In this document: piece after piece, positions 58,481-64,000 of the stretch | Position numbering within the stretch: position 1 is the first letter of the stretch | Layout of the letters: each line of letters opens with the position of its first letter | Translations under genes and position numbers: made by a program | DNA from: DATEPR01 sp036273855 | Lineage (GTDB): Bacteria > Actinomycetota > Actinomycetes > Mycobacteriales > Pseudonocardiaceae | Direction: 5' to 3' | Assembly: GCA_036273855.1 (NCBI GenBank) | Contig: DASUGU010000136.1 | Coordinates: 62,001-126,000 of the forward strand | DNA: 64,000 nt | The notes under the pieces: model-generated | Databases searched by the model: none | Seen by the model: only the letters and a program-made list of their open reading frames with translations | Told to the model about the DNA's origin: nothing

Positions 58481-58809
58481 AGCGTTTCTCCGACTATCCA
58501 TTCGAGATAGTCCGGGTTGCCGTCCACGATCGGGAGCACCGAGACACTCGGAACTTCGTAAGGATGGTGTTCGATCGTTAGGCGCACGATCTCGCCTACT
58601 AGGCTGTGGCGAGTGTGCAGGGCGACACGGTATTCAGGTTTGTCATATACCTCGCCGCGCCATCGGTATATCGCTCGAATAGATGCGAAGCTATGAGCCG
58701 AAGCGCATAGCCGTCGATTGACAAGATCGCGGGCGAACTCGATGAGCCAGTCCTGGCTAGGAGCCGTGATCACAACTTCGCACACGGATTTCGAATTGTC
58801 GGCATCCAC
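58477..58809 (-). CDS. cutA: CutA1-like protein
   Basis: The 110-residue product matches the CutA trimer fold: CEVVITAPSQDWLIEFARDL, a RRLCASAH strand, a central IYRWRGEVYDKPEYRVALHT, HHPYEVPSVSVLPI and the end GNPDYLEWIVGETL. Ferredoxin-like CutA proteins are linked to divalent-cation tolerance, though the role is debated. GTG 58809 shares a base with the stop of the Xre repressor gene, so cutA is translated with the repressor of the mobile element. Its GC content is lower than that of the chromosome around it. A CutA gene in such cargo is unusual. Confidence 0.85.
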   Translation of the reverse strand: MDADNSKSVCEVVITAPSQDWLIEFARDLVNRRLCASAHSFASIRAIYRWRGEVYDKPEYRVALHTRHSLVGEIVRLTIEHHPYEVPSVSVLPIVDGNPDYLEWIVGETL

Positions 58810-59420
58810 TATATGTCCGCCTTGAGTTCCTGAATTACCGTCCGGGCGTCCGGCTCAGTCTTCGCCATCCCGCCCCAGCCGGTCATGATTTTGCCGTCGT
58901 ATGTCAGACCGACCCATCTGCCGGCCAGGTTCACGCCATGCGGATGAAGCACGAAATACATTGTCCCTTTCGATCTAACTGAGCCGTCGTTCGCGGCGTA
59001 CCAGCCCATCAGCACTTCGTTATCCCACAATCGCAATTCGCCATGCCAGTGGTAGCCGCCATCCTCTAGTGCAATGCCCCGGGTCGTCGTGTGCACTTCG
59101 ATGAGTTCGCCCTGCTGGGTCAGCAGTACCTCCTGTGCGGTGATGACCTCGTCACCGTCCTTCGAGGTTTGCCACGAAGCCCACCATTCGCCAGAGAGAT
59201 CCACTCGATGGCTCGGCATCAGCCCGGCCAGTTCGCCAACCGAGATACGCAAGGCGTCTGCGATAGCAACCGCGACGGACAGCACGGGCTGCTGTTCGCC
59301 CGCCTCGTAGCGCCGGATCTGCCGCACGCCTACCCCGCTGGCCTGCGCCAGCTGCGCCTGCGACATGTCGAGGTCGGCTCGTCTCTGCCGCATCACTTCA
59401 GCCATCTCCATGACGTACAT
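58809..59420 (-). CDS. Xre-family repressor of the mobile element
   Basis: The 203-residue product has an N-terminal HTH (LDMSQAQLAQASGVGVRQIRR, about residues 17-37, then YEAGEQQPVLSVAVAIADAL) and a C-terminal beta-rich domain of about 130 residues (SGEWWASWQTSKDGDEV, GYHWHGELRLWDNEVLMGWY, NLAGRWVGLTYDGKIM) resembling a small lipocalin-like or sensor barrel. It is divergent from the transfer operon and flanked by three related operator dyads, a phage-immunity-like layout. ATG 59420 is chosen; 59411 and 59405 are close alternatives. GC is lower than in the host genes. Confidence 0.82.
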   Translation of the reverse strand: MYVMEMAEVMRQRRADLDMSQAQLAQASGVGVRQIRRYEAGEQQPVLSVAVAIADALRISVGELAGLMPSHRVDLSGEWWASWQTSKDGDEVITAQEVLLTQQGELIEVHTTTRGIALEDGGYHWHGELRLWDNEVLMGWYAANDGSVRSKGTMYFVLHPHGVNLAGRWVGLTYDGKIMTGWGGMAKTEPDARTVIQELKADI

Positions 59421-59427
59421 GATGTAG

Positions 59428-59488
59428 GGACTAGATAGTCCTTGACAACCGGACCTACTAGGCCGCAACATAGGGGACCTAAGAGTCC
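59428..59488. promoter_or_regulatory. Immunity-like control region: three operator dyads and a promoter
   Basis: Three 14-bp dyads lie 23-24 bases apart: GGACTAGATAGTCC (59428-59441), GGACCTACTAGGCC (59451-59464) and GGACCTAAGAGTCC (59475-59488). A consensus -35 box TTGACA (59442-59447) sits between the first two, with a possible -10 CAACAT at 59466-59471 for rightward transcription into the excisionase-like gene. The repressor gene starts eight bases to the left. The spacing suggests cooperative binding on one DNA face. Confidence 0.65.
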
Positions 59489-59522
59489 TCATAGAGGTCT
59501 GAAACGTCCGAGACAACGGGAA

Positions 59523-59556
59523 CGCCCCGGCCAGTGCGGGAACACCGACCGGGGCG
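59523..59556 (+). promoter_or_regulatory. Leader hairpin before the excisionase-like gene
   Basis: CGCCCCGG (59523-59530) and CCGGGGCG (59549-59556) form a perfect 8-bp stem with an 18-base loop in the leader of the rightward operon, 24 bases before the ATG at 59581. It may act as an attenuator or protect the mRNA end. Confidence 0.4.
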
Positions 59557-59580
59557 GGCATCGAGACCTTGGGAGCAACG

Positions 59581-59973
59581 ATGCAGGTTGAGGGTAGCCG
59601 GTTGTACCGAGCGAGAGTCGTCGCGGAGATGCTGGACGTGTCCCCAGCGACGATCTACCGGGCGGTCGACTCTGGTGCACTGCCCGCCGTACGGATTGGT
59701 GTCGGCAAGGGCGCCGTGCGTATCCCCGGTGACGGTCTGGCCAAGTACCTGGCCGAATGCCGGCGGGCCGCGGTGACGCCGAACGGACTGTCCGACGCGC
59801 AGGCCGATGGTCGGGCGTGCGTGATCTGTGGTGCGGACTTCCCGGCCGTGCAGGCGGCCAGTTACCCGGTGGGTCGGTCCCTGGCCGGGTCGCAGGTGTT
59901 CGCCTGCACCACCCACCGCGACGACGTCGACGGCGTCGATGGCGCGTCCGAGACGTTGGCGGAGGCGGCCTGA
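59581..59973 (+). CDS. Excisionase-like HTH protein with C-terminal zinc site
   Basis: The 130-residue product has an N-terminal MerR/excisionase-type winged HTH (RVVAEMLDVSPATIYRAVDS, about 11-30, then ALPAVRIGVGKGAVRIPGD). A C-terminal segment contains CVICGADF and CTTH, a potential C2-CH zinc site. ATG 59581 has GGGAG five bases upstream. In AICEs this type serves as Xis or as regulator of replication and excision. It leads a tightly spaced operon whose first promoter is under the operator array. Confidence 0.8.
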   Translation: MQVEGSRLYRARVVAEMLDVSPATIYRAVDSGALPAVRIGVGKGAVRIPGDGLAKYLAECRRAAVTPNGLSDAQADGRACVICGADFPAVQAASYPVGRSLAGSQVFACTTHRDDVDGVDGASETLAEAA

Positions 59974-59974
59974 G

Positions 59975-60151
59975 ATGGACATCAACACGGAGGTTGAGCA
60001 GCGAGAGGCCATCGACGACGGGTCGGACACCGGTGAGTGGGAACTGCCCCTGTGGGACGCCCTGTTGCTCAACGCGTCGTCCCGGCGGGTGGCTCCGCCA
60101 CGGCAGCACCGGTTGGTCGGGGTGGCCACGGTCGTTACGGCGGTGGCGTGA
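59975..60151 (+). CDS. Small acidic protein of the transfer operon
   Basis: The 58-residue product begins MDINTEVEQREAIDDGSDTG and ends with a short hydrophobic VGVATVVTAVA tail. It starts one base after the stop of the previous gene and its stop shares a base with the next start (TGATG at 60149-60153). Frame conservation within a chain of overlapping genes supports coding. No function is recognised. Confidence 0.6.
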   Translation: MDINTEVEQREAIDDGSDTGEWELPLWDALLLNASSRRVAPPRQHRLVGVATVVTAVA

Positions 60152-60369
60152 TGGCCGCCACGGTGATGGACGAGATCGTCGCACTGGATCAGTCCCGGCC
60201 CACCTCGCGGGCGTCGGTGACGGTGGTGGCGGCCTGGTACGAGCGGAAGGCCACGTTGCTGGCGCGGTTGGCCGGCGACACTCGCCGCCCGAGCGAGGCC
60301 GACGAGTACGCCACGTGGGCGGCTGCTGCGGCGCGGCGCGCCACCAGGTTGCTGGCGGAGGTGGCTTGA
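60151..60369 (+). CDS. Small helical protein of the transfer operon
   Basis: The 72-residue product is Ala/Arg-rich and entirely helical in appearance (TVVAAWYERKATLLARLAGD, ATWAAAAARRATRLLAEVA). It is coupled at both ends by TGATG overlaps. Similar short helical proteins occur beside spd and tra genes in actinomycete plasmids, but I do not recognise a named family. Confidence 0.6.
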   Translation: MAATVMDEIVALDQSRPTSRASVTVVAAWYERKATLLARLAGDTRRPSEADEYATWAAAAARRATRLLAEVA

Positions 60370-60641
60370 TGCGGACTCGTTCGTTGTTGCTGTGGCCCTT
60401 CCGCGTGATCGGTGCGTTGGTGCGGCTGGTGATCTGGCCGGTGCTGCTGGACGCGGTGTGCTATTTCGTGTTGCCGCATGGCTGGTTCGTGCTGGTCGCG
60501 GTGGTGTCGGGTGTGTACACGGCGGTGGTGCTGCGGATCTGGTCGCGGGTGGTGCGGGGGATGTTGTCCTCGATGGCCCGGGGCACGGTCACGGTGCGCG
60601 GCTACAGCGACCGGCGCGGTCGGGGGAGGCGGCGGCGGTGA
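60369..60641 (+). CDS. Small membrane protein of the transfer operon
   Basis: The 90-residue product has two membrane helices (FRVIGALVRLVIWPVLLDAV and WFVLVAVVSGVYTAVVLRIW) and a strongly basic C-terminus GYSDRRGRGRRRR that may touch DNA or lipids. It is coupled to its neighbours by TGATG and GTGA overlaps. Position and topology recall Spd (plasmid-spread) proteins. Confidence 0.65.
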   Translation: MRTRSLLLWPFRVIGALVRLVIWPVLLDAVCYFVLPHGWFVLVAVVSGVYTAVVLRIWSRVVRGMLSSMARGTVTVRGYSDRRGRGRRRR

Positions 60642-61726
60642 GCATTCCGACTCCGACCCCGGATGAGCCGGGCCCGGACGACGTCGCGCGTGGCCTGGCT
60701 GAGCTCCAGAACTACCTGATCGACCGCACCCCGGTTGTCCCTGGCGCGCCGGCCGCCGAGCAGCGCCCATCCGTCGTTGGTCGACAGGCGACGGATCAGG
60801 ACGACCCGGAGGGCACGCCGACCGGTGAATCGGAGGATGTCCCGATGGTCAGCGAGCGGGTGCGCCGGTTGGCTGATGAGGTCGCCGAGGCGCACGCGTT
60901 GCTGGCGTTGCAGGGGGATCAGACCCCGTTGTTGGTGGACACCGATCGGGTGCGGCGCCGCCGGAAGGCCGCGGTGCAGGCCCGGGCGTTGCATCAGCTG
61001 GGCAGCGACCCGGCGGCGCGGGCGTGGCAGGCGGCGCGGTGGCGGTTGGTGCTGACGGTCACGGCGGTGGTGGCGTTGCTGCTGGCGTTGGGTTGGTCCA
61101 CGGCCGGGGTGCAGGTGTTCGCCGCGCAGGGTGCGCCGGGCGGGTCGGCGGCGTGGTGGTTCGCGTGGTGTGTCGAGCCGTTCATGAGTCTGGCCCTGTT
61201 GACGGTGGTCGCGGCGCGGGCGTTCATGGCCACCCGCGGTCAGCCGTTGGATGCCCCGGTGCTGCGCCGGGTGGAGGGGCTGTTCCTGACCTTGACGTTG
61301 GGCATGAACGCCTGGCCGCATCTGCCCGGTATCGCGCACCCGTTCAGTGTGTCGCGGTTGGTGCTGCATGTGCTGGGCCCGATCGTGGCGGTGGCCATCG
61401 TGACCGCGTTGCCGCCGATCTGGCGGGCGTTCACCGAGCTGGATCACGGCCAGCAGCACGGCACCGGCGGTGGCGGGCTGCCCGGGCCCTACTCGCCCTA
61501 CCCGGCGCCTACCGGCCGCCGGTACAGCGGGAACACCACTGCGACCGGCACGGCGAGCGGTGCGGCTACCGGCGCGTGGGTAGCCCGCGCTCGGGCGTTG
61601 ATCGCGGCCGGGCAGTTGCCGGTGGACCCGTCCGCGACCCGGCTGCGCACGGTGCTGGGGTGTGGCACGGACACCGCCCGGCAGGTCCGTGACGTGCTGA
61701 AGGGCCATGGCGGCGGTGGTGGCTGA
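60638..61726 (+). CDS. SpdB/DUF2637-like plasmid-transfer membrane protein
   Basis: The 362-residue product has a polar N-terminal region with heptad-like VRRLADEVAEAHALLALQGD, four membrane helices (VLTVTAVVALLLALGW, WCVEPFMSLALLTVVAARAF, EGLFLTLTLGMNAW, LHVLGPIVAVAIVTALPP) and a C-terminal basic segment ATRLRTVLGCGTDTARQVRD resembling a small HTH. This layout fits DUF2637/SpdB2 proteins of actinomycete integrative elements, which assist intramycelial spread of transferred DNA. GTG 60638 overlaps the previous stop (GTGA). Confidence 0.8.
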   Translation: MSIPTPTPDEPGPDDVARGLAELQNYLIDRTPVVPGAPAAEQRPSVVGRQATDQDDPEGTPTGESEDVPMVSERVRRLADEVAEAHALLALQGDQTPLLVDTDRVRRRRKAAVQARALHQLGSDPAARAWQAARWRLVLTVTAVVALLLALGWSTAGVQVFAAQGAPGGSAAWWFAWCVEPFMSLALLTVVAARAFMATRGQPLDAPVLRRVEGLFLTLTLGMNAWPHLPGIAHPFSVSRLVLHVLGPIVAVAIVTALPPIWRAFTELDHGQQHGTGGGGLPGPYSPYPAPTGRRYSGNTTATGTASGAATGAWVARARALIAAGQLPVDPSATRLRTVLGCGTDTARQVRDVLKGHGGGGG

Positions 61727-61821
61727 GCCGGTCGTGTCTGGCCACCGTGGACGCTCACCGCCCAGTGCCCGGCGTCACCGCCGATTCCCACCGCTAACCC
61801 CGAGTCTGGAAAGGACACATC

Positions 61822-62172
61822 ATGGCTGACCTGGTGTTCGGTGAACCCGAGTTCGGTTCCACCAGCCAGTTGCGGGACTACGTCAACAACGGGCGGGCCA
61901 TCGTTCGGCCGCTCTACCACGAGTTGCACGTGGCGTCCGAGGAACTGATCGCGGTGCTCAGCCACGTCAAGTCGGTCAACCCCAGCGCGTTCGGCCTGGA
62001 CTCGCGGGTGCGGGCCCGGATCGTGGGCGCGCACCTGCGCCGGGCCGGGGAGGCCATGGAGACCGCGTCGGTGTCGCTGGTCAAGTGCTACGTGTCCTTC
62101 CGCAAGCACTACGTCGCCGAACTGGCCGGCGCCCCGAAACGGGCCCGCCGGGAATTCAAGTTCGACGACTAA
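61822..62172 (+). CDS. Small alpha-helical AICE protein
   Basis: The 116-residue product starts MADLVFGEPEFGSTSQLRDY and is helical throughout, with a positively charged KRARREFKFDD end. GGAAAGGA precedes the ATG, and 95-base gaps on both sides set it apart from the overlapping genes. It lies between the SpdB-like gene and the TraB-like translocase, suggesting a transfer or accessory role. The family is not recognised. Confidence 0.65.
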   Translation: MADLVFGEPEFGSTSQLRDYVNNGRAIVRPLYHELHVASEELIAVLSHVKSVNPSAFGLDSRVRARIVGAHLRRAGEAMETASVSLVKCYVSFRKHYVAELAGAPKRARREFKFDD

Positions 62173-62266
62173 CCAGCCCTGATACCCCGTTGATTCGCGC
62201 TGGTCAGTGTGGGTCGCGGAGACCCGCCCAACCGTTCGTCCAGTCACCGGTAAGGAGTAGATCACG

Positions 62267-64000
62267 ATGGGACGCAGGACTCGCCGCGGCGGTGAGCTGG
62301 CGGACTCCGCGACGCACACCGAGTTCGGTTACCGGGTGCCCAATGGGCACTGGCGCTCCCGCCTGGCCCCCTATGCGGCCGAGTGGGCCGGGATGCTCGG
62401 GGTAGGGCTGGCCGGGCTGGCCACCCACCTGTGGCTGGGCCGCTCGGCCACGCTGCCCTGGACCACCTCGGGTCTGGCGCTGCTGGGCGCGGCGTTGACC
62501 GCGCTGACCTGGCGAGCGGCCAGTGCCCGCTCCGGGATCACCCGCGTGCACGCCACGCTGACCACCGCGATCGCCTGTGTGTGGCTGATCGCGGCCACCA
62601 TCACCGGGCCGTTCACGCCGATCCTGTTGCAGTCCTGGGTGTTTCTGGGTGCGGCGCTGAGCCTGTCCTGGAACATCCGCCGCGCGCTGCGCAACTCGGG
62701 CGAGGACGAGGGCGCGGGCAGCCTGTTCGACAAGGTCCGGCTGGCCAAGGTGCAGGTCAAGGCAATCGACACGGCACCGAACAAGGTCACCGCCCGGCTG
62801 CAGTTGCCGCCCGGGGAGACCACGGTGGAGGACGTGCAGAAGGCCACCGACCGGCTGGCCGGCGGCCTGCGACTGCACAAGGGCGCGGTGCGGGTCACCG
62901 GTGATCCGGACGACCTGTCCCAGGCGCAGATGACGATCACGCCGGTGGACATGCTGCGCCACCCCCAGCCCTGGCCCGGGCCCTCCGCGCCGGGCGGGTC
63001 GATCGCGGCGCCGATCGTGACCGGCCTGTATGAGGACGCCGAACCGGTCGAGGTGTTCCTGCCCGGCGACAAGGCCACCCACCGCAACACCACCCACCTC
63101 GGGGTGATGGGCATGAACGGCTCGGGCAAGACCGCGTTCGGGAAGCTGTCCTGGACGGAGATCCTGACCCGCCGCGACGTGTGCCTGATCGTGCTGGACC
63201 CGTCCAAGGGGGAGCAGTCGGTGGGGTTTCTCTCGGGCAAGGCGCACCTGGTGATCGGGGAGAAGGCGTGCCGCGCGTTCGCCAAGCGGCTGCCCGCCGC
63301 GATCACCGAGCATGCCTCGCAGTTGGGCCGGTGGGGTTTCGACCAGTGGACACCGGAGGTATTCGACCAGCACCAACTGCCCTTCGTGGTGGTGTGGATC
63401 GAGGAAGCACCCCGGGTCCTGGAGGACGCCGCGCTGTTGACCCGGATCATCCAGGAGGCCCGCTCGGCCGGGATCGACCTGGTGCTGTCGTTGCAGAAGG
63501 CCACCTACCGGCAGATGCCCACCGACATCCGCTCCCAACTCGGCGCGGTCGCCTGCTTCGGCGTGAAGGAGCTGGAAGACGCCGCCTACCTGCTGTCGGA
63601 GGACACGATCGACGCCGGGGCCCGCCCGGACCGGTGGCAAAACCGCCGCCCCGGGGCGCTGTACCTGGAAGGCCCGGGCATCGACGAGGACCGCTTCGCC
63701 ATCCCGGCCCGCACCTTCACCGGCCAGGACGAGCAGCTCCGCGCGGACATCACCGCCTGCGATGACCTGCGCGCTGCACTGCACCCGATCACCGCCGCCG
63801 CGCTGGGCCTGCCGGCCCGACCCGACGCACTGCCCACCACCAGCACAAACATCAGCGCCAACACCGACACCGATGCTGAGGCCCAGGAGACCGTCATGGT
63901 CATCACCGACGCCCGCTCACCCCGCACCGCCGACCAGACCGGTCTGTCCGATCTGGACACGCTGCCGCTGGATGAGGACGACGACCCGGTGGAGCTGCCC
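62267..64000 (+). CDS. FtsK/SpoIIIE-type DNA translocase (TraB-like), truncated by window end
   Basis: The first 578 codons are visible and the frame is open at the right edge. There are three or four membrane helices at about 41-130 (GVGLAGLATHLWL, GLALLGAALTALTW, TAIACVWLIAATITG, SWVFLGAALSLSW). A soluble domain follows, with Walker A GMNGSGKT (about 281-288), Walker B VVVWIEEAPR, then IIQEARSAGIDLVLSLQKAT and a Pro/Thr/Asp-rich tail. AAGGAG lies nine bases before ATG 62267. TraB-type translocases move double-stranded plasmid DNA between mycelial cells. It is the hallmark gene that identifies the element as conjugative. Confidence 0.9.
   Translation, partial: MGRRTRRGGELADSATHTEFGYRVPNGHWRSRLAPYAAEWAGMLGVGLAGLATHLWLGRSATLPWTTSGLALLGAALTALTWRAASARSGITRVHATLTTAIACVWLIAATITGPFTPILLQSWVFLGAALSLSWNIRRALRNSGEDEGAGSLFDKVRLAKVQVKAIDTAPNKVTARLQLPPGETTVEDVQKATDRLAGGLRLHKGAVRVTGDPDDLSQAQMTITPVDMLRHPQPWPGPSAPGGSIAAPIVTGLYEDAEPVEVFLPGDKATHRNTTHLGVMGMNGSGKTAFGKLSWTEILTRRDVCLIVLDPSKGEQSVGFLSGKAHLVIGEKACRAFAKRLPAAITEHASQLGRWGFDQWTPEVFDQHQLPFVVVWIEEAPRVLEDAALLTRIIQEARSAGIDLVLSLQKATYRQMPTDIRSQLGAVACFGVKELEDAAYLLSEDTIDAGARPDRWQNRRPGALYLEGPGIDEDRFAIPARTFTGQDEQLRADITACDDLRAALHPITAAALGLPARPDALPTTSTNISANTDTDAEAQETVMVITDARSPRTADQTGLSDLDTLPLDEDDDPVELP

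Overview
The window is very GC-rich DNA with GTG/TTG starts, translationally coupled operons, mycobacteria/corynebacteria-type modules (glnX-glnH-pknG), a DUF397/Scr1-type regulator pair, chaplin-like secreted proteins and Streptomyces-type DnaA boxes. It looks like chromosomal DNA of a filamentous actinomycete, most plausibly in Pseudonocardiales. No rRNA, complete tRNA, insertion sequence or CRISPR array is visible.

Bases 1-9483 begin with the end of a natural-product cluster: a SyrP-like Fe(II)/2-oxoglutarate oxygenase and an SbnB/SbnA pair that makes L-2,3-diaminopropionate. A DinB-like protein follows, then two secreted proteins, one of which is a 1050-residue repeat protein with chaplin-like units. 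A TetR regulator divergent from a cytochrome P450 closes this part. Bases 9487-14481 form an oxidative hexuronate pathway: uronate dehydrogenase, IclR regulator, KdgD, glucarate dehydratase and an unassigned TIM-barrel-like protein.

Bases 14482-32074 are housekeeping. They hold pyridine-nucleotide transhydrogenase (pntAA-pntAB-pntB), small hydrolase/DinB/TMEM175 genes, a CytX-type transporter under a TPP riboswitch, a cation-diffusion facilitator with its own operator, a DrrAB-like ABC exporter and the amino-acid-sensing glnX-glnH-pknG operon. Bases 32262-37607 encode an ATPase-less sugar-type ABC importer coupled to a HAD phosphatase and a metallo-beta-lactamase-fold hydrolase. A Scr1/DUF397 regulatory locus, an MFS transporter, a luciferase-like oxidoreductase, a DUF445 protein and an aminotransferase follow.

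Bases 45061-49540 (minus strand) are a compact operon: subtilisin-like protease, ECF-like sigma factor, 136-residue adaptor and TPR-CHAT protease, with a PP2C-like gene divergent from it. This is the best candidate for a poorly described protease-signalling system. Bases 49908-56065 hold a PP2C-like protein, a methyltransferase, a two-component system, a Nudix protein and a phospholipase-C-like enzyme.

Bases 56062-56998 are a deletion scar that removed the N-termini of two divergent genes (tetR and an alcohol dehydrogenase). At 57826-57868 lies a 3' half of a tRNA-Phe gene, interpreted as the left attachment site of an integrative conjugative element (AICE). To its right are two small CxxC proteins, a bicistron of Xre repressor and CutA, an immunity-like region with three operator dyads, an excisionase-like HTH gene, a tightly overlapping transfer operon, an SpdB-like membrane protein and an FtsK/TraB-like translocase that runs off the right edge.
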